Notes: a model not told the origin generated them from the sequence alone. A DNA stretch of 32,706 nt from Polynucleobacter sp. (GCA_021737945.1 JAIPCX010000027.1:1-32706), one strand, 5' to 3'. Numbered from the stretch's first letter, positions 15,712 to 26,025 are shown. Translations and numbers: made by a program.

Positions 15712-18700
15712 TCAGTATTTATGCTGATTAGGGCTCACAGAACTTGACAGCTGCGCTGAATCACCCTCACCCGCCTCTATCGTCCAGAGACGACCATCCA
15801 CTGTAATTAATGCTGTACAGATTTGCTTTCCCGGGAAGAGATGGACGCAGGCTTCCCGATAACGACTTAGCTGTAATACATAGTCTTCACGCTGACTTTC
15901 CAAAAAATTTCGTTTGTAATCCAACACCCACACGACATCGCCTATCGTCACCAATCTATCTACCAACGACAACTGTCCCTGGTGGACTAGCGCCATCTCA
16001 TTGCGCGCAAAATCGTAGTCGGCGGGATCATAAAATTGTTTTAGTGAAGGTTCGGAAAGAATATTTTCTGCCTGAACGCCAATGATCTTCGCTTGCGCTG
16101 AAGTACATCTCAGCCAATTGGCTACCACACTGGGTTCTGGAACAACCACCGGCCAGATACCTTGATTCGTCAATCGCTCCATCAAGGCATGCAGCAAGCT
16201 ACCTTCTAGCGTGGCTTCTGTATCGTCGTCTCCGGCCTGCGGCAATCGTACCGAGGGCAATAGCGGTGGAGTAAATAAGGGCAACGTGAATTCTTTTTCG
16301 TCACTACGTGGCTTACTTTCAGCCAGATTAGGAACTACAGCCTCTACAAACGTAAATTTCTGATACCAACTGTCGGCCGTAATTCCATCCTCATCTTTAC
16401 CATTGTGAATACCGCTGACTATCAGTAGTTTCTTGGAACGAGTTATGGCGACGTACAACAAATTCCAATTTTCTTGGAGACGGAAACTTTCTTCAATTGC
16501 AAATAAATCCTGTCGTGCATTTCCGCGCTCTTTGGTTTTTCCAAAAACAGATAAATGCGTAGGCGCTTCAGAATCTTGCGGCCATTCGCACAGCACCCCC
16601 AGATCATCACGCTGAGAATCGCTATTGTTAGCATCCATCATGACAACCACTTCCGCCTCCAAACCTTTGGCGCCATGAATAGTCATAATGCGAACCGCAT
16701 CTAGTGCGGCATCAATCGGCGCCTCATCGGGCGAATCCTGATCACTACTTCGCATTAGCTTATTCAACCGATCAAGAAAACGCGCGATACTGGGATAACG
16801 ACCTGCATCCAGATCAAGAGCAAGCGCAAGAAATTCATACAGATTGCCCATGACTTGAGCGCGCGCTGATGCGGATGTTGTACTTGCATAGCGCGCTGGC
16901 AGTTCACCTTCATGCATGATTTGATCGAGTAAATCATGCACTGGTAAATGCGTCGCTGCTTGCTGCCAGCCCATTAATAATTTCACAGCTCGAGCTAGCG
17001 TTGAGTTGAGCGATGTTTGTGTCTGAGCTGCTACCAGTCGCTGCCACCAACTTCCTTCAGCCGTGCTGGCTAACTCAATTAAATCATTATCGCTAGCACC
17101 GATGATGGGTGATTTTAATATTTGTGCGAGTGCATGATTATCGGCACTGACCGTTAACCAACGCAGCAAGGCCATTAAATCAGCTACTTCTAACGCATCC
17201 AATAAACCACCACGCCGACTCGACACAAACGGTATGCCCGCCTCGCGCAGACCGCGCTCATAGTCCAGCAAATGCGTACGACTACGTACCAGTATGAGTA
17301 TCTGCGACCATTGCAGAGGATTTGCTTTATCTTCCCATTGCGCACGCGCTTGGTGTAATGCCAAACCTACTGTTCGTGATTCAACAATCCGTCGACTATC
17401 TTCTTGAGTGGGAGGTAAAACATGTAGGGGGTCGCGTAAGGCGAAGTCTGTATTTCCCTCTTCAGCTTGTGATTCTGCCTGATCAGTTGTCTGCTCATTC
17501 ACCTCTGAAGTCGCTAACGGCAAACGCCAGACCTGCCCAATAAAATTCGACGCTGTCGTTTGTGTTTCATACAGTGGATTACCCCGCATGGATTGATTTA
17601 AAAAATCAACAATCGTCTTTGCATTACGATGCGTTTGACGAGTCGCTAAATCAGCCGCCCCCATCGCTACTAATTTCTCTCGCGCTGACTCAAATACCCG
17701 CGGCTCAGCTCGACGAAAACGATAAATAGATTGTTTAGGATCTCCCACAATAAAAACCGTTGGATGATCGATTTCTTCACCATACGCATCTAACCATGCG
17801 CGCACTATTTGCCATTGCAGGGGATTGGTATCTTGAAACTCATCAATCAAAATATGTCGGTATCGCGCATCCAACCGTGCTTGCATGTAGGCTGCATGAG
17901 CGGGGTCGGTCAGTAACTTCCAGGTCAGCCATTCCAGATCTGAAAAATCTAAAACACGACGATCAGCTTTGATTTCTTGATGGTGCTCAAGGCAGGCTGA
18001 GCCAATTGCAAACACAGCTTCATTCAACTGCATCACCAGCGGCTCAAAGCTGCGCTGCCGGTATACAAGCAATTCATTCGCTAATGCTAGCCACGACTCG
18101 GCATACCCATCCCACTCATCGCTACTTAAGGCATTTTGCAAGGCTTGTGCTGTAGGAAGTGCACGAGGTGTATCAGCTTTAGTCAGAAGAAGGTTGTAGA
18201 GTGTTTCGAACTGTTCGCTACTAGCACCAGCCGTGATGCAGGATTCGATAGCGGTCGCAGTTCTTTTTTGTGCCGGTGTGCCGCGACCCAAGAGCGACGA
18301 CAAACGTAAAAATCGCTGGCATAAAGATTCGTCTTCCCACAAACGTAATCGGGCGTCTACAACCGCATCATCACCACACAGCTGACGTAATTGTTCTAGA
18401 GGGTCGTTATGTTCATTCGCAACCCACCATTCAGCCCGGCGCGCAACGAAAGCATCAATCAGTTTTTTGCCTGTGGTGTCACCTGCGATTTCATAGACCG
18501 TCATCAAGGCAGCACGTAAATCGCTACGCTGCGGTTGATTCAGTGAATGCATAAAGCGCACCCAAGCATCATTTAATAATTCAGCGCTACTATCTTCTAG
18601 TGGATAAGCATGCGGAACGCCAGAAGACAAGGGGGCAATTTGCAGTAAGCGCGCAAACCAACTATGAAAAGTATCGATAGATAAACCAAACGGGCTCGAC

Positions 18701-19068
18701 AGCACGCGCTGATACAAGCTGCGCGCCTGCGGCATTTTTCTCTCTGCTTCCTCGTAACTTAATCCGCGCTCCTGCAGCAGCTTCAAAGCGACTGAGGTTT
18801 CTGCCAGCGCTAATTCTTTGAGTAAGTTGAGCAAGCGCTCGCGCATTTCGGCGGCCGCTTTACGAGTGAAGGTAATCGCCAGCAATTCTGAAGGCTCACA
18901 TCCCTCTAGCAACAACCTGAGCATGCGCGCGACCAACAAAAAAGTTTTGCCACTACCTGCACACGCCTCCACCACAACAGAACTTGCTGGGTCGCAGGCG
19001 CTGCGCACAAAGTCTTCTTGCGTGTGCGCATTACCGTTGATAAAAAAGCTACTGGCTGTTGCCATCAC
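15712..19068 (-). CDS. addA: AddA-type helicase-nuclease subunit (UvrD family)
   Basis: This 1118-residue protein is a superfamily 1A helicase with a C-terminal nuclease, as in AddA of AddAB, which resects double-strand breaks for RecA. Helicase motifs in order are VVEACAGSGKTFLL (Walker A, residues 32-45), AITFTRKAAAEMRERL, HILIDEFQDTNPLQW (Walker B), FIVGDPKQSIYRFRRAEP, VRIMTIHGAKGLE and LLYVAITRSKKLL. The nuclease motif is in the last 120 residues: LVDRLVTIGDVVWVLDYKRN. Its ATG overlaps the end of addB by four bases. No key residue is missing, and no recBCD gene is seen here. Confidence 0.92.
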   Translation of the reverse strand: MMATASSFFINGNAHTQEDFVRSACDPASSVVVEACAGSGKTFLLVARMLRLLLEGCEPSELLAITFTRKAAAEMRERLLNLLKELALAETSVALKLLQERGLSYEEAERKMPQARSLYQRVLSSPFGLSIDTFHSWFARLLQIAPLSSGVPHAYPLEDSSAELLNDAWVRFMHSLNQPQRSDLRAALMTVYEIAGDTTGKKLIDAFVARRAEWWVANEHNDPLEQLRQLCGDDAVVDARLRLWEDESLCQRFLRLSSLLGRGTPAQKRTATAIESCITAGASSEQFETLYNLLLTKADTPRALPTAQALQNALSSDEWDGYAESWLALANELLVYRQRSFEPLVMQLNEAVFAIGSACLEHHQEIKADRRVLDFSDLEWLTWKLLTDPAHAAYMQARLDARYRHILIDEFQDTNPLQWQIVRAWLDAYGEEIDHPTVFIVGDPKQSIYRFRRAEPRVFESAREKLVAMGAADLATRQTHRNAKTIVDFLNQSMRGNPLYETQTTASNFIGQVWRLPLATSEVNEQTTDQAESQAEEGNTDFALRDPLHVLPPTQEDSRRIVESRTVGLALHQARAQWEDKANPLQWSQILILVRSRTHLLDYERGLREAGIPFVSSRRGGLLDALEVADLMALLRWLTVSADNHALAQILKSPIIGASDNDLIELASTAEGSWWQRLVAAQTQTSLNSTLARAVKLLMGWQQAATHLPVHDLLDQIMHEGELPARYASTTSASARAQVMGNLYEFLALALDLDAGRYPSIARFLDRLNKLMRSSDQDSPDEAPIDAALDAVRIMTIHGAKGLEAEVVVMMDANNSDSQRDDLGVLCEWPQDSEAPTHLSVFGKTKERGNARQDLFAIEESFRLQENWNLLYVAITRSKKLLIVSGIHNGKDEDGITADSWYQKFTFVEAVVPNLAESKPRSDEKEFTLPLFTPPLLPSVRLPQAGDDDTEATLEGSLLHALMERLTNQGIWPVVVPEPSVVANWLRCTSAQAKIIGVQAENILSEPSLKQFYDPADYDFARNEMALVHQGQLSLVDRLVTIGDVVWVLDYKRNFLESQREDYVLQLSRYREACVHLFPGKQICTALITVDGRLWTIEAGEGDSAQLSSSVSPNQHKY

Positions 19069-21749
19069 CAGCTTCCTTTACGACATAAGCCGCGCGCATC
19101 GCACCAATCGCACGTACTGCCTGATCCGGATGCCGGCAAGGCATTTCCGTTGGCGATATTTTTAAAATCATTTTTTAATTGCTGCTCAAGCGCATCACGC
19201 CATATTCCATACGGTTCAGCAGGAAGTGCATCTGGCTTATCCGCATCAATCGCTACATAGGCAGCGGCTGATACGTTTTGCTCTAACAGCAAACCATAAA
19301 ACGTTAACTGGTGATCTTCACGTTGAACTAGTTTTCTTTTTAATTTACCTTTGTCGGTAGTTTTGTAATCCAACACCATCCATTCGCCATCGGCATTTTG
19401 ATCGACTCGATCGAGCCGGCCTTTCAAACGAATCTCACCATCGCCCCACGATAAGACACGCTCGCGCTTCCGTTCACCAAAGGCAAAGGTCCAACCCGCC
19501 TCTTGATGTGCATTCGCCCAGTCCAGATATGCCGGAATTTGTTTTCGCCATCGCGCCAAATAAGGTAACGCGGCAGGTTCATGCTCTAGCACTTGCTCGA
19601 ATACCTGTTCTGATATCAGCTGAAGCAAAGCGGTGCGCTCCTCAACGGGCGTTTGCTGCTGAGCTACAGTCTCGTGATACTGCAGCAAGAGGTCATGCAA
19701 CCAATTACCGTAGTCGCGCTTTTCTGGTAGATCAGTCAACTCATCGGCGCTGCCTAGCCTCAGCATGCGCGTCGCAAAAAATTGATACGGACACGCAACC
19801 AAGGTGTTGTAACCACTCGCCGACAAAGTGGCAGGCAATAACGATGGCGCACTCGGCAAAGGCATAGCAGAGGGAAGCGCCTGCAATGTCACGGACGCTA
19901 GCTGCACCTCATGCAGAGGCAACTCAGCATGGCCTGTCATGTTTAACTCAAGCTGAAGTCGCTGTATCCAGGGACTGACTAAATTCGATTCGCCATTTAT
20001 CTGCGATTGCCATGACAAAACCACGATAGGACATGCCAACAACAAACTAGCAAAATCACGTAACTGCTGCTGAGCACGCTGCTCTCGCGTGGCTAATCCC
20101 AATTCACGACGAACAGCATTGGCAAAAAATAAAACGTCTTGGGGTGGCGAAGGTAAATGATCGGCATCTCCACCTACAATGATGGCGGCATCAAAATCAC
20201 GCAATGACACGCCATGCAAAGGCACCATCAACACGCGCTGATCTATTTTGGGCGCTACAAATTCTGCTTGCTCTAGTTGCAGCGTTAGCAGTACACGCCA
20301 TTCAGACAGCGTAAAAACAGCATCAATGCTTTCGCACTCAACGGCCAGCGATTCCATCATTGATATCAGCTGCGATGCAGCGATATCTTCATTCATCGCA
20401 TCACTCATCCCCAGCGCATCAAATACACCGCGAGTGGTGTTGACCCAGTCGACGATGGTTTTGCGACCAGCGAAGCGCTCGCCCTCACGTGCAATCACAT
20501 CAATCAAACGTTTGGCTTCGGGTAGTTCTTCTACTGCATGCTTGATGCCGTCCCAACCGGTTGCTACTGCTTTCGTTGTTAACGCCCGCTCAATCTCCAG
20601 ACGCTGCTGCGCTTCTTGCGCACTATCGTTAAACAAAAAAGGAGATTTAATGAAATCTAGCAGTGCCGCTGGTCGCCCACGGGTCGTTACCAGATCCAAC
20701 CACGAAGCCAGCACGGCCGCTGCTCGCGTGGTGGATAACTTCCAACCGGTTTCATCTGAGACGAATACCTGCGCGCGCTCAAGCAATGCACGTACGCGCC
20801 GAGCAACAACGCGGTCTTGAGGCACGATAAGAATGCGAGTTTTACCTAGTTGAAGCCAGTTGATGATGGTCTGCGCGGCTGACTGCGCCTCATCTTCCAT
20901 ATGTCTGGCCGGTCTGAGTTGCAGATTAAATGTTGGTGATGAATGACTGGATTCAACCCATGATTGCTTGGTTGTGTCACACAGCTCTGGCCAAGCGCGC
21001 TGCAACGATAAAGGTAAGAACTGGTTCGACCAATCTAACCCGAGCACGGTCACTGGCTGATGCTGCGCATAGGTAGTCAAAAAATCCAACTCGATTTCAC
21101 TCGGCGCAATCGGTGAACACCAAAACAAGGGGCGATCGGCTTTTTCTGCCAAACGCTGCAACTGCGTCTGTCGAACCACAGTAGGGTCGCCTTGATCGCG
21201 TAATGCATTCCAGATATTCCAGACTAATTGCGCTTCACTAGAAAGTAAGGCGGAGGCTTTGGGGGAAAATTTTCCCAGTGCGGCGCGCCAGCGGTCTTCA
21301 ACGGCGTCCGGTTGCTTTAGCGCGGTAGCGAGTAGCGCCTCGGTTAATTCATCGCTCAAGCTAATCAGTGTTCTTGCTAGCGGCAGCAAATCGGTATTCC
21401 GACGCGCCTCAAATAGTTTTTTTAACCATGGCTGCTCACGCAGCTGCGCATACAAGCCCATCAGGCGCTCACCGGGCGCTGAAACTAACCACTGACCCTC
21501 GATCGGCGGCTGGCTAATTAGCCAATCACCCAGCGTGCGGATTTCAGGCGGAATAAATGAGGGGCCCAAATTGGAGGCCAATGCCTGACGCAATGGCGAT
21601 ATATGGGCGTAAGTAGGCACCAACACACGTAGGCTGGAAAGCTCGGCCTCCCCGGCCAGTACCAAGCGCGCCGCCGCTGGCCAAAAGCCAGCTCCGGGCG
21701 CAAGCAAATGCTGTTGCAGGGGGTAAGAAATTGGGGTGGTCGCAGACAT
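19065..21749 (-). CDS. addB: AddB-type nuclease subunit (PD-(D/E)XK, iron-sulfur)
   Basis: The 894-residue partner of AddA has a degenerate helicase-like N-terminal half and a C-terminal PD-(D/E)XK nuclease: RLKGRLDRVDQNADGEWMVL, then DYKTTDKGK. Four cysteines fit the AddB iron-sulfur cluster: one in LVACPYQFF and three in CDWCDARGLC (Cys 880, 883 and 889), spaced C-X2-C-X5-C. ATG at 21749 is chosen because AAGG lies nine bases upstream; an in-frame TTG at 21791 would add 14 residues without support. It is first in a two-gene operon with addA. Confidence 0.9.
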   Translation of the reverse strand: MSATTPISYPLQQHLLAPGAGFWPAAARLVLAGEAELSSLRVLVPTYAHISPLRQALASNLGPSFIPPEIRTLGDWLISQPPIEGQWLVSAPGERLMGLYAQLREQPWLKKLFEARRNTDLLPLARTLISLSDELTEALLATALKQPDAVEDRWRAALGKFSPKASALLSSEAQLVWNIWNALRDQGDPTVVRQTQLQRLAEKADRPLFWCSPIAPSEIELDFLTTYAQHQPVTVLGLDWSNQFLPLSLQRAWPELCDTTKQSWVESSHSSPTFNLQLRPARHMEDEAQSAAQTIINWLQLGKTRILIVPQDRVVARRVRALLERAQVFVSDETGWKLSTTRAAAVLASWLDLVTTRGRPAALLDFIKSPFLFNDSAQEAQQRLEIERALTTKAVATGWDGIKHAVEELPEAKRLIDVIAREGERFAGRKTIVDWVNTTRGVFDALGMSDAMNEDIAASQLISMMESLAVECESIDAVFTLSEWRVLLTLQLEQAEFVAPKIDQRVLMVPLHGVSLRDFDAAIIVGGDADHLPSPPQDVLFFANAVRRELGLATREQRAQQQLRDFASLLLACPIVVLSWQSQINGESNLVSPWIQRLQLELNMTGHAELPLHEVQLASVTLQALPSAMPLPSAPSLLPATLSASGYNTLVACPYQFFATRMLRLGSADELTDLPEKRDYGNWLHDLLLQYHETVAQQQTPVEERTALLQLISEQVFEQVLEHEPAALPYLARWRKQIPAYLDWANAHQEAGWTFAFGERKRERVLSWGDGEIRLKGRLDRVDQNADGEWMVLDYKTTDKGKLKRKLVQREDHQLTFYGLLLEQNVSAAAYVAIDADKPDALPAEPYGIWRDALEQQLKNDFKNIANGNALPASGSGSTCDWCDARGLCRKGSW

Positions 21750-21992
21750 TTGTGAAAACCTTGTGGGAAGCCATTTTATGCGAGCGCTCAATCATTCAGG
21801 CCTTCAAAAGTACACTTTTCCAAAAAATGGGTTATGATTTGCGAAATTCCCGCCTCTACACTTCCTGCTACAAATCCACACAACTATCCTCCGCGACGCA
21901 TAATTAATGCGCAGAGAAGTCAGGAACAACAAAAGCTTGTTTCGTGGCAGGTGAACAGGCAAATCTTTTTTTCCCCTCAAAATGAGGAAATC

Positions 21993-22319
21993 ATGAGTGA
22001 ACACATAAAACATATTTCTGACAGCTCGTTTGAAGCGGATGTCATCAAGTCGGACAAACCCGTACTGGTTGATTTCTGGGCTGAATGGTGCGGACCTTGC
22101 AAGATGATTGCACCGATACTGGAAGAAGTCGCCAAAGAATACGATGGCAAAATCCAGATCGCTAAAATGGATGTGGATTCCAATCAGGCGGTACCCGCTA
22201 AATTTGGTATCCGCGGTATCCCGACACTGATTCTGTTTAAGAACGGTGTCCCAGCGGCGCAAAAAGTAGGTGCGCTGGCCAAAGGTCAACTGACATCCTT
22301 CATTGATAGCAATATCTAA
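21993..22319 (+). CDS. trxA: Thioredoxin 1
   Basis: The 108-residue protein is a standard thioredoxin: [20 protein letters not shown] with active-site cysteines 33 and 36, then KMDVDSNQ, the cis-proline [14 protein letters not shown], and [10 protein letters not shown]. It reduces disulfides of cytoplasmic proteins with electrons from thioredoxin reductase. The start has TGAGGAAATC just upstream; the longer frame from 21834 is non-coding leader. The trxA-rho-rpmE2 order is conserved in betaproteobacteria. A TATGAT at 21833-21838 could be the -10 of its promoter, with no good -35. Confidence 0.97.
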   Translation: MSEHIKHISDSSFEADVIKSDKPVLVDFWAEWCGPCKMIAPILEEVAKEYDGKIQIAKMDVDSNQAVPAKFGIRGIPTLILFKNGVPAAQKVGALAKGQLTSFIDSNI

Positions 22320-22334
22320 AAATTCAATTTTTAA

Positions 22335-22358
22335 CTGGCAATGCTTTAGCGTTGCCAG
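22335..22358 (+). terminator. Hairpin between trxA and rho, weak terminator or attenuator
   Basis: CTGGCAATGC and GCGTTGCCAG form a ten-pair stem with one G-T pair and a TTTA loop, 15 bases after the trxA stop. Only a poor T-rich tail follows (TAATTCCTT), so read-through into rho is likely. Confidence 0.6.
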
Positions 22359-22429
22359 TAATTCCTTCTCTGCTCACCGTAGTTCCTCCCTCCCCCACCT
22401 GAAAGCCGCACATCGCGGACCTCGAACTT

Positions 22430-23695
22430 ATGCACTTATCTGAACTTAAAGCTCTACACGTATCCGCACTACTAGAAATGGCCATAGGCCTAGACATTGA
22501 CAACGCTGCGCGACTGCGCAAGCAAGAGTTGATGTTTGCAATCCTCAAAAAACGCGCCAAATCCGGCGAACAAATTTTTGGTGATGGCGTACTCGAGGTC
22601 TTGCCCGATGGCTTTGGCTTTCTGCGCTCGCCCGATGCCAGCTACATGGCTTCGACTGACGACATCTATATTTCACCCTCCCAGATTCGCCGCTTCAACC
22701 TGCACACAGGTGATTCGATTGAAGGTGAGGTCCGCACACCGAAAGATGGTGAACGTTACTTTGCACTAGTCAAAGTAGATAAGGTGAATGGCGAACCGCC
22801 TGAGGCATCGAAACATAAGATTTTGTTTGAAAATCTAACACCGCTGCACCCGAACCAGCCTTTATTGCTGGAACGTGAGATGCGCGGCGAAGAAAATATT
22901 ACGGGTCGCATCATCGATATGATTGCGCCGATTGGTAAAGGCCAGCGTGGTCTATTAGTGGCTTCACCGAAATCAGGTAAGTCGGTGATGCTGCAACATC
23001 TGGCACATGCGATTACCTCCAACCATCCTGATATCACGCTCATCGTTTTGCTGATTGACGAACGTCCGGAAGAAGTGACTGAGATGCAGCGTTCGGTGCG
23101 CGGCGAAGTGGTGGCTTCTACGTTTGATGAACCTGCCACGCGTCACGTGCAAGTGGCTGAGATGGTGCTTGAGAAAGCCAAGCGTTTGGTTGAAATGAAA
23201 AAAGACGTGGTGATCTTGTTGGATTCGATCACCCGATTAGCGCGCGCCTACAACACCGTGATTCCTGCCTCAGGCAAAGTGTTAACTGGTGGTGTCGATG
23301 CAAATGCGCTGCAGCGTCCTAAGCGCTTCTTTGGCGCGGCAAGAAATATCGAAGAAGGTGGATCGCTCACCATTATCGCGACTGCACTGATCGAAACTGG
23401 CAGCCGCATGGATGATGTGATCTATGAAGAATTCAAGGGTACCGGCAACATGGAAGTTCACCTTGAGCGCCGCTTGGCTGAAAAACGCGTTTACCCAGCG
23501 ATCAATCTGAATAAATCCGGCACCCGCCGTGAAGAGCTGCTGATCAAGCCCGATGTACTGCAAAAAATCTGGATTCTCAGGAAGCTCTTGTACGGTATGG
23601 ATGAGATCGAAGCGATGGAATTCATCCTCGATAAGATGAAGGCCACTAAGACCAATGCCGAGTTCTTTGATTTAATGCGACGCGGCGGTTCTTAA
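22430..23695 (+). CDS. rho: Transcription termination factor Rho
   Basis: The 421-residue protein is a full Rho. An N-terminal helical domain ([18 protein letters not shown]) is followed by the RNA-binding cold-shock-like domain with [34 protein letters not shown] and [16 protein letters not shown]. The ATPase core has [18 protein letters not shown] (Walker A), [33 protein letters not shown] (Walker B) and the secondary RNA-site loop. Rho is a hexameric helicase that ends transcription at C-rich, G-poor sites. It lies between trxA and rpmE2. Confidence 0.98.
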   Translation: MHLSELKALHVSALLEMAIGLDIDNAARLRKQELMFAILKKRAKSGEQIFGDGVLEVLPDGFGFLRSPDASYMASTDDIYISPSQIRRFNLHTGDSIEGEVRTPKDGERYFALVKVDKVNGEPPEASKHKILFENLTPLHPNQPLLLEREMRGEENITGRIIDMIAPIGKGQRGLLVASPKSGKSVMLQHLAHAITSNHPDITLIVLLIDERPEEVTEMQRSVRGEVVASTFDEPATRHVQVAEMVLEKAKRLVEMKKDVVILLDSITRLARAYNTVIPASGKVLTGGVDANALQRPKRFFGAARNIEEGGSLTIIATALIETGSRMDDVIYEEFKGTGNMEVHLERRLAEKRVYPAINLNKSGTRREELLIKPDVLQKIWILRKLLYGMDEIEAMEFILDKMKATKTNAEFFDLMRRGGS

Positions 23696-23933
23696 AAAGG
23701 CAATGAATTGGGCGCACGGACTTCCATTAATGTTCGTGCCGCCAACGCTGGCAGCACCATCCCAGCCCCGGCAAATCACCCCAAGCCATTGATTTGCCGT
23801 TATAATCCCGCTTCTTTTTTCAGATCGCCTCAGTCGAGACGATCTTAACCGGATAAGTGATCATCAACCGGGTCAAGAAGCATGACAGACCGACGAAGTG
23901 ATGATTGGCTACCCACCTGATAGTGAGAATGAA
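23696..23933 (+). promoter_or_regulatory. Structured leader before rpmE2
   Basis: This gap holds an imperfect long stem at 23711-23743 (GGCGCACGGAC with GTTCGTGCCGCC), a perfect TATAAT at 23801-23806 without a good -35, and a second hairpin AGATCG and CGATCT (23822-23827 and 23840-23845) with an inner CTC/GAG pair. AACCGG then occurs twice at 23847-23871. A promoter inside the gap followed by a structured leader could allow separate control of L31. An RNA-level feedback site is only a guess. Confidence 0.4.
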
Positions 23934-24200
23934 ATGAAAGAAGGCATACACCCTGAATACCGTGACGTCGTTGTGCACGACCTCTCCTGCGATTTCAAAT
24001 TTATTACGCGTTCGACTATGTCGTCACGCGAAACCATCAATTTCGAAGGCAAGGACTATCCTCTGCTGAAAGTTGAAGTTTCATCCGAATCGCATCCTTT
24101 CTACACAGGCAAGCACAAAATCGTCGATACGGCTGGCCGCGTCGAGAAATTCCGTCAGAAATTCGGAAAAACGGGTTCAAAAACCCGCGCCGTTGACTGA
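23934..24200 (+). CDS. rpmE2: 50S ribosomal protein L31 type B
   Basis: The 88-residue protein is L31 of the type B (C-minus) kind. It has the typical opening [20 protein letters not shown], then FKFITRSTM and [20 protein letters not shown], followed by FRQKFG. There is a single Cys and no CXXC pair, so it lacks the zinc ribbon of type A. The start at 23934 is fixed by homology; the longer frame from 23898 is not supported. A terminator follows. Confidence 0.96.
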   Translation: MKEGIHPEYRDVVVHDLSCDFKFITRSTMSSRETINFEGKDYPLLKVEVSSESHPFYTGKHKIVDTAGRVEKFRQKFGKTGSKTRAVD

Positions 24201-24217
24201 TCGATACTCGCTTAATC

Positions 24218-24250
24218 AAAAATGCCGCCAAGTGCGGCATTTTTGTTTTC
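24218..24250 (+). terminator. Intrinsic terminator after rpmE2
   Basis: AAAAATGCCGC, a 5-base loop, then GCGGCATTTTTGTTTT form a strong stem with a T tract, 18 bases after the L31 stop. Confidence 0.92.
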
Positions 24251-24297
24251 TTTAAGTCACAATAGCACTGCCTCTTTACTGCCGACGACGCTACTGA

Positions 24298-26025
24298 ATG
24301 AAACCCGTACGACTGCCTGCTGCTGCGACACTCGCCTTGCCGCGCTGGGGTTTGGTCGTCATGTGCTTGCTGTACATACTGCCCGGCATACTCCGACGCG
24401 ATCCCTGGAAAACTGATGATGCGGCCGGCTTTGGCATCATGTGGACCATGGCGCATGGCACCTTGACGGACTGGCTAGCGCCCAACATCGTTGGACTGTC
24501 CATGCCCAACGAAGCACCGCTGGCTTTCTGGATAGGTGCGCTACTCATTAAATTATTCGGCTGGCTTCTGACTGATGCGGTAGCAGCCAGAATGTCGGTG
24601 CTCGTGTTCTTTGCCATTGGGGTTGTGTCTGTGTGGCACACGGCCTTTGTACTTGGACGACGCAACGAAGCTCAACCCTTAAAGCTCGCCTTTGGTGGAC
24701 AACCCGCCGCTATGGACTATGGCCGGACCTTAGCCGATGGCGCCGTCTTAATTTACGTTGCTTGCTTAGGCTTGCTGTTACGCAGTCATGAAACGGCTAC
24801 ACCTGCTTTACACGTCGCGCTAGTGGCAGCTGCTTTCTATGGCGCTGCCTGTCTGTTTGATAAAGCCAATACACGCGCTGCAGCGGGTCTGGGTGTCACA
24901 CTCGGATTATTGGTACTTACGCGTGGCTGGACCGTGCCTCTAGCGCTATGGATTAGTTTGTTGATGTTGGCCGCTCTGCGCTATCGCGATGTCACACTAC
25001 ATCTCGCACGCACGACACTACCGATTGGATTGCTCATACCGCTGACATGGCTAGTGGCTCATCGTGCATTGATGCCAGGCAGCGCTGAAGTCACCGACGC
25101 GTGGTTAAACACCAATTTGCATATGCTGAGTTGGCCGCGATTAGCGACGCTAGGTTTTCTATCAAAAACATTGGTTTGGTATACCTGGCCCGCGTGGCCG
25201 ATTGCAGCTTGGACTGTATGGGCATGGCGCTCGCAAGCGACATTGCATGTGTTGCTAACCACATCGGGTGTCGCCGCACTACTCCTACTCAATCTGTTCA
25301 CTACCTCGGCGAAAGATCATGAGTTACTTTCCTTGTTACCACCGCTGGCAATTTTGGCGACCTTTGGATTACCTACGCTAAAACGTGGAGCAATCAATGC
25401 GATTGACTGGTTCTCAGTGATGACACTGACAGCCATTGCTTCATTCATTTGGTTAGGGTGGATTGCAAAGCAAACCGGGTGGCCAGAAAAACTCGCCAAA
25501 AATGCCTTCAAAGTTGCGCCGGGATTTGAGCCTGAATTCAACTTTTTAGCCACGTTCGTTGCACTAGCCACGACCGTTGGATGGGTGCTGCTATTACGCT
25601 GGCGTTTGGGACGTCAGCCTTCCGTGTTGTGGCGCGCTGTCGTGTTATCTACCGGTGGACTGGTTCTGTGCTGGGTACTTCTGATGACGCTCTGGTTACC
25701 ATGGTTGAACTACGCACAAAGCTACTCCAGCGTTGCGGCAGAAATTGAAACGCATCTACCAGCAAGCTATCGTTGCGTTGATACCGATGGCGTCGGCCCT
25801 GCACAGCGAGCTTCGTTTGGCTATTTAGGTCAAGTGAATTTCAGTCACAATTCGAAAAATCCGAAGAATTCGAATTGTGACTTACTGCTCGTGCAGGATG
25901 ATGGGTTACGCCGCCGCGGTGGTTCATTGAAAAAAATTGAAGGTGATGTAACGCTGCTGTGGCAAGGTCGTCGTGCCTCCGATCGCCACGAATTTTTCCG
26001 TCTCTACAAGCGCAATTCTCCATGA
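24298..26025 (+). CDS. ArnT-like family 39 glycosyltransferase (membrane)
   Basis: This 575-residue inner-membrane protein has about a dozen hydrophobic segments and a soluble C-terminal domain of some 110 residues. RRDPWKTDDAAGFGIMW after the first span is the acidic motif of the GT-C/ArnT fold, where the Asp residues bind the lipid-linked donor sugar. Such enzymes move a sugar from undecaprenyl phosphate to lipid A or another periplasmic acceptor. No arn or pmr genes are nearby, so the acceptor is unknown and arnT itself is not claimed. Its stop overlaps the MATE gene start by four bases. A perfect 14-bp inverted repeat lies in its last part (25843-25882). Confidence 0.82.
   Translation: MKPVRLPAAATLALPRWGLVVMCLLYILPGILRRDPWKTDDAAGFGIMWTMAHGTLTDWLAPNIVGLSMPNEAPLAFWIGALLIKLFGWLLTDAVAARMSVLVFFAIGVVSVWHTAFVLGRRNEAQPLKLAFGGQPAAMDYGRTLADGAVLIYVACLGLLLRSHETATPALHVALVAAAFYGAACLFDKANTRAAAGLGVTLGLLVLTRGWTVPLALWISLLMLAALRYRDVTLHLARTTLPIGLLIPLTWLVAHRALMPGSAEVTDAWLNTNLHMLSWPRLATLGFLSKTLVWYTWPAWPIAAWTVWAWRSQATLHVLLTTSGVAALLLLNLFTTSAKDHELLSLLPPLAILATFGLPTLKRGAINAIDWFSVMTLTAIASFIWLGWIAKQTGWPEKLAKNAFKVAPGFEPEFNFLATFVALATTVGWVLLLRWRLGRQPSVLWRAVVLSTGGLVLCWVLLMTLWLPWLNYAQSYSSVAAEIETHLPASYRCVDTDGVGPAQRASFGYLGQVNFSHNSKNPKNSNCDLLLVQDDGLRRRGGSLKKIEGDVTLLWQGRRASDRHEFFRLYKRNSP
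25843..25882. repeat. Perfect 14-bp inverted repeat inside the glycosyltransferase gene
   Basis: AGTCACAATTCGAA (25843-25856) and TTCGAATTGTGACT (25869-25882) are exact reverse complements with a 12-base loop, AAATCCGAAGAA. The repeat lies in the coding frame (NFSHNSKNPKNSNCDLL). No T run follows, so it is not a normal terminator. Confidence 0.9.

Noticed and set aside
20248-20820. A 190-residue open frame on the plus strand inside addB
   Set aside because: It is Ser/Ala-rich antisense sequence with no start signals; addB coding is unambiguous on the other strand.
21804-22289. A 161-residue open frame on the minus strand opposite trxA
   Set aside because: It is the antisense shadow of thioredoxin plus leader, with no ribosome-binding site or recognisable domain.
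24298-26025. Naming the glycosyltransferase arnT (aminoarabinose transferase)
   Set aside because: Only the general fold motif is visible, and none of the aminoarabinose pathway genes is in the window.
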